Source: WYEG01 sp049414625 (GTDB lineage Bacteria > Desulfobacterota > Thermodesulfobacteria > Thermodesulfobacteriales > Thermodesulfobacteriaceae). Taken from it: DNA of 64,000 nucleotides. Positions within the stretch are counted from its first letter, which is position 1. Each line of letters opens with the position of its first letter. The position numbers were made by a program, and so were the translations under genes. Below are positions 57,013-64,000 of the stretch, piece by piece. The notes under the pieces were generated by a model. That model searched no databases and was not told the DNA's origin. It saw nothing but the letters and a program-made list of their open reading frames with translations. The DNA lies in assembly GCA_049414625.1 (NCBI GenBank), contig JBMSAU010000047.1, positions 1 to 64,000 of the forward strand, written 5' to 3'.

Positions 57013-58965
57013 ATGGCAAACAGGCTTATTCACTCAAGGAGCCCCTATTTGAAAAAGTCTGCTCATCAACCCGTTGATTGGTATGAATGGGGAGATGAAG
57101 CTTTTGAGAAGGCAAAAAGGGAAGACAAACCCATACTCCTTTCGATCGGTGGAGTATGGTGTCATTGGTGTCATGTTATGGCTCATGAATGCTTTGAAAA
57201 TGAAGAAATTGCAAGAATAATCAACGAGAACTTTATTCCTATTAAGGTTGACCGGGACGAAAGACCCGATATTGATAGGCGGTATCAAGATTTTGTGTAC
57301 GCTTTAACCGGCTCTGGTGGATGGCCACTTACAGTTTTTTTAACCCCTGATGGTAAACCTTTCTTTGGGGGGACCTATTTCCCACCTGAGGATAGATGGG
57401 GAAAACCAGGATTTAAAAATCTGCTTCTAAAGATAGCCAAGCTCTGGAAACAGGACAGAAAAAGGGTTTTAAATTACGCTCAGGACATCTTTCAACTTCT
57501 CGAAAGTCAAGAAAAGGTTGACCAAAAAGGGCAAATAAGCGAGCAACTTTTAGAGCGAGGGATAAATTATACCCTGCATCTTGTGGACAATATAAACGGT
57601 GGATTAGGGATGGCCCCTAAATTCCACCATGCTAAGGTCTGGGAGCTTTTGTTGTATAGACATTTTTTTACTAAAGATAAAAATCTGCTAACAGTGGTTG
57701 AGTTTTCCCTTGATGCCATGGCTAAGGGCGGAGTTTATGATCATCTTTTAGGAGGTTTTTTTAGATACTCTACCGATGATAGATGGATGATACCCCATTT
57801 TGAAAAAATGCTCTATGATAATGCAGAACTTTTACATCTTTACAGCCTTGCCTATCAAGTTATCCCTAAAAGGCTTTACAAAAGGGTAGCTAAAGGTATA
57901 GTTGAATACTACAGAAAAGAAGGAGCAGACCCTGAAGGTGGTTTTTATGCCTCTCAAGATGCTGATATAGGAATTTTAGATGAAGGTGGATACTATACTT
58001 TTTCTACGAAAGATTTTGAAAAGGTATTGTCAAAAGATGAGCTTGAAATTGCTAATCTCTACTTTGGTATTGCTAAAAAAGAAAAGAATGAAGAAAGAGG
58101 AATTCTTTTTATTAGAAATACTGAAGAAGAAATTTCTAAACAGCTTAACATACCGATAGAAAATGTTGAAATGGTTGTTGAGAGCATCAAAAACAAACTT
58201 TTAAAATACAGAGAAGAGACGAGAGAAAAACCTTTTATAGATAAAACTATTTATGCCAATTGGAATGGGTTAATGCTTGAAGGTCTAAGCACCTATTATA
58301 AAGTATTTCTTGACCCTTGGGCTAAGGAATTTGCAAATAAAACTGCTAATAGATTGATAGACAAGCTTTATAAAAATGGTGAGTTATACCATACTGATGG
58401 TGTTAAAGGTTTTGCTGAAGATTATGTCTTTTTAGCCAAAGGTTTATTAGCTTTGTTTGAAATAACCCAAGAGAATAAATGGTTAGCAATTTCTTTAGAC
58501 TTAATGGAAAAAGCAATAGAAAAATTTTGGGACAAAGAGAAGGGAGGATTTTTTGATAGTGATAGAGAAGGAGAAGGTTTACTTAAGTTAAAGAAAAAGA
58601 GCATCGCCGATTCTCCTATTCAGTCAGTAAACGGTGCAGCCCCATATCTTTTGCTTCTATTAGCTAGTCTTTCCAATAAGACAAATTTTATAGATTTAGC
58701 TAAAGATAATCTTGAAGCTTTTGCTACGTACATAGAATATTTGCCTACTGCTTCAGCTTCTTACTTGATAAGTCTTTATGCTTTTTTAAAGGGAATTTTT
58801 AAAATTGAAACACGAGATTACTACGAAGAATCTTTACGTTTATTTAGACCTTTTAAATTTGTAATTTTGGGGGACATTGATGGAATACTAATATGTGAAG
58901 GAAGTTCTTGCCAGAAATTTGGCACCTTTAATGAGCTGATTTATTTTTTAAACAAATCTTATTAA
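57013..58965 (+). CDS. DUF255/YyaL-type protein with thioredoxin-like N-terminal domain
   Basis: This 650-residue protein has an N-terminal thioredoxin-like domain (SRSPYLKKSAHQPVDWYEWGDEAFEKAKREDKPILLSIGGVWCHWCHVMAHECFENEEIA), with CHWC active site Cys50/Cys53, followed by an (alpha/alpha) barrel like that of N-acylglucosamine 2-epimerases (APKFHHAKVWELLL, VYDHLLGGFFRYSTDDRWMIPHFEKMLYDNA, NWNGLMLEGLS). The family is very widespread (YyaL, SPATA20) but its reaction is not firmly known. The ATG at 57013 has GAGG nearby; a TTG at 56995 is also open. The second half is more AT-rich than neighbours. tpx follows after 12 bases. Confidence 0.88.
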   Translation: MANRLIHSRSPYLKKSAHQPVDWYEWGDEAFEKAKREDKPILLSIGGVWCHWCHVMAHECFENEEIARIINENFIPIKVDRDERPDIDRRYQDFVYALTGSGGWPLTVFLTPDGKPFFGGTYFPPEDRWGKPGFKNLLLKIAKLWKQDRKRVLNYAQDIFQLLESQEKVDQKGQISEQLLERGINYTLHLVDNINGGLGMAPKFHHAKVWELLLYRHFFTKDKNLLTVVEFSLDAMAKGGVYDHLLGGFFRYSTDDRWMIPHFEKMLYDNAELLHLYSLAYQVIPKRLYKRVAKGIVEYYRKEGADPEGGFYASQDADIGILDEGGYYTFSTKDFEKVLSKDELEIANLYFGIAKKEKNEERGILFIRNTEEEISKQLNIPIENVEMVVESIKNKLLKYREETREKPFIDKTIYANWNGLMLEGLSTYYKVFLDPWAKEFANKTANRLIDKLYKNGELYHTDGVKGFAEDYVFLAKGLLALFEITQENKWLAISLDLMEKAIEKFWDKEKGGFFDSDREGEGLLKLKKKSIADSPIQSVNGAAPYLLLLLASLSNKTNFIDLAKDNLEAFATYIEYLPTASASYLISLYAFLKGIFKIETRDYYEESLRLFRPFKFVILGDIDGILICEGSSCQKFGTFNELIYFLNKSY

Positions 58966-58977
58966 AGGAGGTGTAAG

Positions 58978-59484
58978 ATGGTAAGGACCGTATCTTTTCA
59001 GGGCTCACCGTTAACCCTTGTTGGTAATGAAGTAAAGGTTGGAGATAAAGCACCGGATTTCGTTGTGCTTGATAGCAATTTACAAGAAGTCAGGTTAAAA
59101 GATTTTTCGGGAAAGATTAAACTGATCAGCACTACCCCATCTCTTGATACCCCGGTTTGTGATATGCAGGCAAGACGTTTTAATCAATTAGCAGCTACTC
59201 TTCGTGATGATGTAGTGATAATGAATATCAGCATGGATTTACCCTTTGCCATAGGAAGGTTTTGCTCTACAGCCGGCATTGACCGAATAAGGGTCCTTTC
59301 TGACCATAGAGATGCTTCGTTTGGGATGGCTTATGGAATCCTTATAAAGGAGCTTCGCCTCCTTGCTCGAGCAGTATTTATAATAGATAAAGACGATGTT
59401 ATTAGATACATCGAAATTGTGCCTGAAATAACAAACCATCCTGATTATGATAAAGCCCTTGAGGTAGTTAGAAGCCTACTCTAA
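58978..59484 (+). CDS. tpx: Thiol peroxidase Tpx
   Basis: Tpx is an atypical 2-Cys peroxiredoxin that reduces peroxides using thioredoxin. The 168-residue protein has the peroxidatic Cys61 in STTPSLDTPVCDMQARRFN and the resolving Cys96 in FCSTAGIDR, as in known Tpx enzymes. AAAGGAGGTG precedes the ATG. The neighbouring thioredoxin-domain protein and DUF2892 gene suggest a small thiol/sulfur stress group. The organism would thus handle peroxide made by superoxide reductase (36.7 kb). Confidence 0.95.
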   Translation: MVRTVSFQGSPLTLVGNEVKVGDKAPDFVVLDSNLQEVRLKDFSGKIKLISTTPSLDTPVCDMQARRFNQLAATLRDDVVIMNISMDLPFAIGRFCSTAGIDRIRVLSDHRDASFGMAYGILIKELRLLARAVFIIDKDDVIRYIEIVPEITNHPDYDKALEVVRSLL

Positions 59485-59502
59485 TGAATAGGAGGTTGGA
59501 CT

Positions 59503-59715
59503 ATAAAAAAGAACATGGGTACTTTGGACAGGACAGTAAGAATTTTAATAGCAATTATTTTGGGGATTTTAATTTTAACTGGGAAAATTTCTGGAACACT
59601 TGCTTGGGTCTTAGGCATAATCGCTGTGGTATTTTTGCTTACAAGCATCATTGGATGGTGCCCGCTCTATGTGCCTCTTGGTATATCTACTATAAAGAAA
59701 GAAGATAAACAGTAA
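59503..59715 (+). CDS. DUF2892 (YgaP-like) membrane protein, probable ATA start
   Basis: This 70-residue protein has two membrane helices (VRILIAIILGILILTG, TLAWVLGIIAVVFLLTSII) and ends GWCPLYVPLGISTIKKEDKQ, the DUF2892 pattern, whose members are sometimes fused to rhodanese. The family normally starts MKxNxGTxDRxxR. Here that peptide is read from ATA AAA AAG AAC ATG GGT, with AGGAGG (59490-59495) ideally placed 7 bases before the ATA. The first ATG (59515) is 19 bases from the same site and would lose four conserved residues. I therefore place the start at the ATA, with doubt. Confidence 0.72.
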   Translation: MKKNMGTLDRTVRILIAIILGILILTGKISGTLAWVLGIIAVVFLLTSIIGWCPLYVPLGISTIKKEDKQ

Positions 59716-59763
59716 CATTGCCTTATTTTGGGATAGGCTAATTTCCTCCCCCACTTAACCAAG

Positions 59764-59793
59764 CTTTAAAAGATACTTCTTTAAAAGATACTG
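59764..59793 (+). repeat. 15-base direct repeat upstream of ribBA
   Basis: CTTTAAAAGATACTT (59764-59778) is followed at once by CTTTAAAAGATACTG (59779-59793). It lies about 90 bases before the ribBA ATG, in a 169-base gap that shows no gene and no recognisable FMN riboswitch. It could be a regulator site or slippage product. Confidence 0.6.
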
Positions 59794-59884
59794 ATTTTTG
59801 CTACCCCTTGCTTAAAGGCAAATTTTGGAAAAAAATAAACACAATCTCTTTCTATTCATTGAAACTGCGGGAGGTGTTCTGAGG

Positions 59885-61087
59885 ATGCCCATCAGCACTA
59901 TTGAAGAAGCCCTTGAAGACTTGAAAAAGGGCAAGATGGTGATCGTGGTTGACGATGAAGATAGGGAGAACGAAGGGGACCTTGTTTTGCCAGCAGAAAA
60001 AGTGACCCCTGAAGCTATAAACTTTATGGCTAAGTATGGAAGAGGGCTCATCTGCTTAGCCATAACTCAGGAAATAGCTCAGAGGCTAAACTTAACCCTT
60101 CAACCAAGAAGAGGTATAGACCCCTTCGGCACAGCTTTCACTGTATCCATAGATGCAAGGCATGGAATTACAACCGGTATATCTGCTTATGACCGGGCTC
60201 ACACTATCAAACTTGCCATTGATGACAACAGCAAGCCTGAGGACTTTGTAACCCCTGGACATGTCTTTCCTATCATCGCAAGGAAAGGCGGAGTTTTAGT
60301 TCGGGCAGGTCATACAGAAGCTGCGGTTGATTTGGCAAGGCTTTGCGGTTTTAAGCCAGCAGGGGTCATCTGTGAGATCATGAAGGATGACGGGACGATG
60401 GCACGGCTCCCAGACCTTGAAGAATTTGCTAAACAATGGGGGCTAAAGATCATAACCATAAGGGACCTTATAGCCTATCGCCTTCGCACCGAGTCCTTAG
60501 TGAAAAGGGAAGTTGAAACCGTCCTTCCTACTCCTTACGGGACTTTTAAGCTTATTGCCTATTCAAACCTTATAGACCAGGCAACGCATGTAGCCTTAGT
60601 GATGGGAGAGATTGGGGATGAGCCTGTGTTAGTTAGGGTGCATTCTGAATGCCTGACAGGAGATGTCTTTGGCTCTTTGAGATGTGATTGTGGAGTTCAG
60701 CTTAAAAAGGCGATGGAGATGATAGCCAAAGAAGGAAAGGGTGTTCTTCTTTATCTTAGACAGGAAGGAAGGGGTATCGGGCTTTTGAACAAGCTTAAGG
60801 CTTACGCCCTTCAGGATGAGGGGCTTGATACTGTTGAGGCAAACCTTGCCCTTGGTTTTAAACCTGACCTTCGGGACTACGGCATAGGAGCTCAGATCCT
60901 TCGGGACCTTGGCGTAAAAAAGATGCGGCTTATGACCAACAATCCAAGAAAGATTGTCGGTCTTGAAGGCTATGGGATGAAAGTTGTGGAAAGGGTTCCC
61001 ATAGAGGTTCCCCCTTCGGAAACAAACTATAACTACCTAAAGACTAAAAAAGAGAAGCTTGGGCATCTTCTTTCTTGCTTAAAGTGA
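59885..61087 (+). CDS. ribBA: Bifunctional riboflavin enzyme RibBA
   Basis: The 400-residue protein joins 3,4-dihydroxy-2-butanone-4-phosphate synthase (about 1-200; VVDDEDRENEGDL, HGITTGISAYDRAHT, GHTEAAVDLARL) with GTP cyclohydrolase II (about 205-400; VRVHSECLTGDVFGSLRCDCG zinc site, YLRQEGRGIGL). Both active sites look complete, so it supplies both precursors of riboflavin. I chose the ATG at 59885, with GGGAGG upstream; a TTG at 59825 is in frame but adds unlikely sequence. The rest of the rib pathway is elsewhere. Confidence 0.95.
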   Translation: MPISTIEEALEDLKKGKMVIVVDDEDRENEGDLVLPAEKVTPEAINFMAKYGRGLICLAITQEIAQRLNLTLQPRRGIDPFGTAFTVSIDARHGITTGISAYDRAHTIKLAIDDNSKPEDFVTPGHVFPIIARKGGVLVRAGHTEAAVDLARLCGFKPAGVICEIMKDDGTMARLPDLEEFAKQWGLKIITIRDLIAYRLRTESLVKREVETVLPTPYGTFKLIAYSNLIDQATHVALVMGEIGDEPVLVRVHSECLTGDVFGSLRCDCGVQLKKAMEMIAKEGKGVLLYLRQEGRGIGLLNKLKAYALQDEGLDTVEANLALGFKPDLRDYGIGAQILRDLGVKKMRLMTNNPRKIVGLEGYGMKVVERVPIEVPPSETNYNYLKTKKEKLGHLLSCLK

Positions 61088-61097
61088 TCCCTACTTC

Positions 61098-62693
61098 ATG
61101 GACCGATTCCAGAGGGACCTCAAAGAAAAAGATTTTATCTTTACCTTTGAGCTCGTCCCAGGAAGAAGCATTAGAACTCAACAGTTTAGCGCTATCCTGA
61201 AGTTTATTGAGGAGGCTCCAGAATATGAGTATTTTTCTGCCTTTAGCATAACGGACAACGCTGGGGGGCATCCTGCCCTCTCGCCGGTTGCCCTTGGACG
61301 GGTGATAAAATCCCTTGGGCTTTCAGCCATAATTCATCTTACTTGCAAAGACAAAAACCGAAATCAGCTTGAAAGCGAGCTTTTAGCCCTTGACCGAGAA
61401 AACCTACACAATCTTTTGGTGCTAACGGGTGATTATCCCTTCTACGGTTATCTTGGGAGAGCAAGGCCAGTTTTTGATTTAGATTCTGTGCTTCTTCTTC
61501 GGTTGATTACTGAAATGGAAAGAGGGATTGAAATTCCAAAAGGGGCACCAGGTGGTGGAAACAGGCTTCCCCCCATCCCCTTCTTCAAGGGTTGCGCTGT
61601 CTCTCCCTTTAAGCTAACGATTGAGGAGCTTTGGTGGCAGTATCTAAAGCTATACAGGAAGCTAAAGGCTGGTGCAAGGTTTATCATAACTCAAGTTGGC
61701 TTCTCTCCTTTAACCCTCTATCAGCTAAAGCTTATACTCAATGATGGGTTGACTAAATATTTTAGCGAAAGACTAAACGATAAAAGCCTCCATAAGCCGG
61801 AAGAGGATAGCCAATTTAAAAAAGTCCCCATCCTGCCGAGCATCCTCTACCTCCAAGAATCAGTAGTTAAGGCTTTATTAAAAGGGAGGGTTCCGGGTAT
61901 ACTCCTTGGGAGGCGAATTTGGAAAAGGTTTAAAGAAGTTGGCTTTTCTGAAGAGATGGCTTTAGAAGTTTGTGCAAAGCTTACCGCTATATATCAAAGA
62001 ATGGGGTTCAAAGGAGTGCATCTTTGCGGTTTCCCACCAAACTGGGACCTTTTGAAGCGTTTTTTCGAACTCTATCAGCGTATATCTCAAGAAATCATAA
62101 ATAAACAAGAGACCTACTACGAGCTATTGACCGAATTTGACGATTACATAGTTTACGAAGACAACGGAGAGCTTATAGAGAAAAACTTAGCCAACATTGA
62201 TAAACCCTTGCCAAAGAAGAGCTTTTCCTTCTCTTACTTTATCAACAACCTTTTTCATAACCTCTTTTTCTCAAAAAGATCGCCGTTATATTCGACACTT
62301 TTGAAATTTTTTACCTGGGTTACGAAAAAAAAGTCCTTAGAGAAATTTTTTTCAACCTTGGAGTATGCTGTAAAAAGACCGCTTTTTTATTGTCAAGAAT
62401 GCGGAGATTGCACGCTTTGGGATTTCAACTATATATGCCCTCAGAGCCAGTGCGCAAAATACATTCTTAACGGGGCTTGCGGAGGTAGTATAAACAGCTT
62501 CTGCGAGGTCTATCCTTACAAAAAGGTTTGCTTGTATGTGAGGGTTTTAAGACAGGGAGACCCAAAGGACACCATAAAACGCTACTTAGCCAAAGACCCA
62601 CCGTATCTCCCACCAAGGGATTGGTCCTTATACCGCACCTCCTCATGGATAAACTTTTATCTGAAACGGGGACGTTTCAAGCATGAAAACTGA
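61098..62693 (+). CDS. Methylenetetrahydrofolate reductase fused to MetV-like cysteine-rich domain
   Basis: This 531-residue protein should reduce methylene-THF to methyl-THF. Residues 1-320 are a MetF-type barrel (TFELVPGRSIRTQQF with the catalytic Glu, SITDNAGGHPALSP, LLVLTGDYP, GARFIITQVGFSP, GVHLCGFPPNWD). Residues about 440-531 carry a Cys-rich MetV-type domain (FYCQECGDCTLWDFNYICPQSQCAKYILNGACGGS), which in acetogens is a separate subunit. It points to ferredoxin- or partner-linked C1 metabolism of the Wood-Ljungdahl type. The barrel has an insertion of about 65 residues (220-285). It follows ribBA by 10 bases and overlaps the next gene by 11. Confidence 0.87.
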   Translation: MDRFQRDLKEKDFIFTFELVPGRSIRTQQFSAILKFIEEAPEYEYFSAFSITDNAGGHPALSPVALGRVIKSLGLSAIIHLTCKDKNRNQLESELLALDRENLHNLLVLTGDYPFYGYLGRARPVFDLDSVLLLRLITEMERGIEIPKGAPGGGNRLPPIPFFKGCAVSPFKLTIEELWWQYLKLYRKLKAGARFIITQVGFSPLTLYQLKLILNDGLTKYFSERLNDKSLHKPEEDSQFKKVPILPSILYLQESVVKALLKGRVPGILLGRRIWKRFKEVGFSEEMALEVCAKLTAIYQRMGFKGVHLCGFPPNWDLLKRFFELYQRISQEIINKQETYYELLTEFDDYIVYEDNGELIEKNLANIDKPLPKKSFSFSYFINNLFHNLFFSKRSPLYSTLLKFFTWVTKKKSLEKFFSTLEYAVKRPLFYCQECGDCTLWDFNYICPQSQCAKYILNGACGGSINSFCEVYPYKKVCLYVRVLRQGDPKDTIKRYLAKDPPYLPPRDWSLYRTSSWINFYLKRGRFKHEN

Positions 62694-64000
62694 GGTTGTT
62701 GAGATTGAAAAGCTCATCTTTGGAGGGGTTGGTCTTGGGAGGCTTGCAAACGGAAAAATTGTGCTTGTGCCCTATGTATTACCCGGGGAGAAGGTAAAAA
62801 TTCGTATAACTGCTGAGGCTAAAGATTACGCAGAGGCTGAACTTTTAGAGGTCATTTCGCAAGCAAAAGATAGGGTTGAGCCACCCTGTCCCTACTATGG
62901 GACCTGCGGAGGTTGTCAGCTTCAGCATGTTTCCTATGAAAGACAGGTTGAGCTTAAAAAAGAGATCCTTATCGAGATTTTTCAACGCCAAGCTGGGCTC
63001 AGCGATGTCCCATTGCTTGGCGTTTACCCCTCCTCTAAACCCTTTCACTACCGAAACAGGCTGAGGCTCCATGTTGAGGCCTCAAGCACGCTTGAACCTC
63101 CACCCTTTAAGCTTGGCTTCGTTAAGTGGAGAAGCCACAAGGTTTTAAGGATTGAAGAATGCCTTTTAGCTCACGAGAAGGTAAATTCTGTCTTAAAAAG
63201 CCTTTACTATCATCCCACTTTTATGGTGCTTTCACCCTATGTGAAAAGGGTTAGGATTGAGCATTCTCCGGCTGAAGACAAGGCAACCCTCATCTTTTGG
63301 ACGATGATAAAGCCTCTTTCTCGTGATGTAGAGAGCTTGCTTACTATTCAAGATTTAAAGTGCGTCTTCTACATACTTCGCGGGGCAAGACCTGAGGGTC
63401 CCTTCCCCCAGGATGCCCCTTATGGTGGTAGACGTCTCTTTAATGCCCTTTTTGACCTTACCTATTATGTTCAACCTGGCGTCTTTGTGCAGACAAACTG
63501 GGAGATTAATCTCCTTATTCAGCAGAAGATGTTTGAGCTTGCTCAGGGATGTGAACGAGTGCTCGACCTTCACTCAGGGATGGGGAATTTTCTTTTACCG
63601 TTAGCCTTTAAGCTTTCTCGTGGGGTGGAGTTTCTTGGCGTTGACACCGACCCAAGAGCCATCGAGGATGGTCTATACACGGCAAAAAAGAACAATCTAA
63701 ACGGCAGGCTTGACCTACGAACCATGAGTAGTCATGCCTGTCTTCATGAGCTGATAAAGGAAGGTCGCACCTTTGACCTTGTGCTTCTTGACCCACCAAG
63801 GGGTGGTTGCAAAGATATCCTGAAATATCTTCCTAATGTGGTAGAAAAATATATACTTTATCTCTCTTGCGACCCTCCAACCTTGGCAAGGGATGTTAAG
63901 ATTCTGCTTAGCCTTGGTTTCGACCTTCAGGGGCTTTATCTTTTTGACATGTTCCCTCAGAGCTATCACCTTGAGGTGCTTGCTCATCTTGTGAGGAAAG
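62683..64000 (+). CDS. 23S rRNA (uracil-5-)-methyltransferase, RlmD/RumA type (3' end outside window)
   Basis: At least 439 residues are visible. An N-terminal TRAM domain (EIEKLIFGGVGLGRLANGKIVLVPYVLPGEKV) is followed by an Fe-S ligand set (Cys69, Cys75, Cys78 in CPYYGTCGGCQLQH, with a fourth in EECLLAHEK), and the methylase core (VQPGVFVQTNWEIN, VLDLHSGMGNFLLPLAF, DLVLLDPPRGG, nucleophile in LSCDPPTLARD). It probably forms m5U in 23S rRNA; TrmA-type tRNA action is less likely given the Fe-S and TRAM parts. The start overlaps metFV by 11 bases. Confidence 0.9.
   Translation, partial: MKTEVVEIEKLIFGGVGLGRLANGKIVLVPYVLPGEKVKIRITAEAKDYAEAELLEVISQAKDRVEPPCPYYGTCGGCQLQHVSYERQVELKKEILIEIFQRQAGLSDVPLLGVYPSSKPFHYRNRLRLHVEASSTLEPPPFKLGFVKWRSHKVLRIEECLLAHEKVNSVLKSLYYHPTFMVLSPYVKRVRIEHSPAEDKATLIFWTMIKPLSRDVESLLTIQDLKCVFYILRGARPEGPFPQDAPYGGRRLFNALFDLTYYVQPGVFVQTNWEINLLIQQKMFELAQGCERVLDLHSGMGNFLLPLAFKLSRGVEFLGVDTDPRAIEDGLYTAKKNNLNGRLDLRTMSSHACLHELIKEGRTFDLVLLDPPRGGCKDILKYLPNVVEKYILYLSCDPPTLARDVKILLSLGFDLQGLYLFDMFPQSYHLEVLAHLVRK

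Noticed and set aside
59484..59708. 74-residue open frame starting ATGAATAGGAGG
   Set aside because: It is rich in Asn and Trp with no family features and overlaps the DUF2892 gene in another frame.
59716..59884. FMN riboswitch before ribBA
   Set aside because: The conserved FMN-element blocks could not be found in the leader on the plus strand.
63413..63987. Small frames inside the RlmD-type gene
   Set aside because: They lie fully within a well-supported methylase frame and show no family features.
2302..64000. In-frame TGA selenocysteine genes
   Set aside because: No gene here is interrupted by a TGA at a known Sec position, and dfx, tpx and fprA use Cys or other ligands.

Overview
The window looks like a piece of the chromosome of a thermophilic, strictly anaerobic, motile Gram-negative bacterium, most likely one of the Thermodesulfobacteriota (Thermodesulfobacterium, Caldimicrobium or Thermodesulfatator type). 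This is inference from gene content: SelA, desulfoferrodoxin, rubredoxin and an FprA flavoprotein; a fused MetF/MetV-type methylene-THF reductase; a two-gene SufCB system; LL-diaminopimelate aminotransferase; a bacterial inositol-phosphate synthase; a DVU0298-type protein; a TrmD carrying an extra SPOUT domain; and an LpxD, which implies lipid A. Coding density is very high. Neighbours often overlap by 4 to 30 bases, and even convergent genes overlap.

Layout. 23-994 is a complete IS-like element. 1072-7430 is a plus-strand run: aminotransferase, selA, TPR protein, metallo-hydrolase, small coiled protein, thrC. 7420-9200 holds a chemoreceptor, then a tandem universal stress protein. 10079-12688 (minus) is tRNA-Val, rpsF, rpsR, rplI, dnaB. 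12882-14519 is the flagellin gene with a sigma-28 promoter and a terminator. 14609-15911 has a coiled-coil nuclease-like protein and rlmH. 16095-24393 is persulfide/CoA-disulfide reductase, hisS, trpE, trpG, plsC, gyrA. 24445-28260 is inositol-phosphate synthase, dapL, folK, a metal-binding membrane protein and a lytic transglycosylase. mreB (minus) and a B12-radical SAM protein diverge at 29.3 kb. 31796-36596 is rpmI, rplT, pheS, pheT, ihfA and a MerR-type gene. 36692-39562 is an oxygen-defence operon (desulfoferrodoxin, rubredoxin, DsrE-like, FprA, DVU0298-type). 39815-42560 is yceD, rpmF, plsX, fabH. 42616-48637 (minus) is a flagellar hook operon, fliK, flgD and two flgE-type genes, behind a sigma-54 promoter. 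48937-51942 (minus) is a Uma2 gene, then trmD, rimM, khpA, rpsP. 52188-56886 is proS, lpxD, sufC, sufB. 57013-64000 is a DUF255 thioredoxin-domain protein, tpx, DUF2892, ribBA, metFV and the start of an RlmD-type rRNA methylase.

The genes mostly form housekeeping blocks (translation, lipid, cofactor, flagellum) plus a thiol/oxygen protection set. The flagellar signals fit the usual cascade: a sigma-54 site before the hook operon and a sigma-28 site before flagellin. No intergenic gap exceeds 300 bases. Several gaps carry a degenerate dispersed repeat with a CCGAGC core, and one copy appears to have supplied the ribosome binding site of folK.

I did not find a clear new multi-gene defence or metabolic system. 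The items most worth a second look are probable non-standard start codons (AUA for the DUF2892 gene, CUG for the DVU0298-type gene), the repeat-derived folK start, the nested inverted repeat between rpsP and proS, tandem hook genes of very different length, the TrmD double-SPOUT fusion, and the unknown TPR protein that follows selA.
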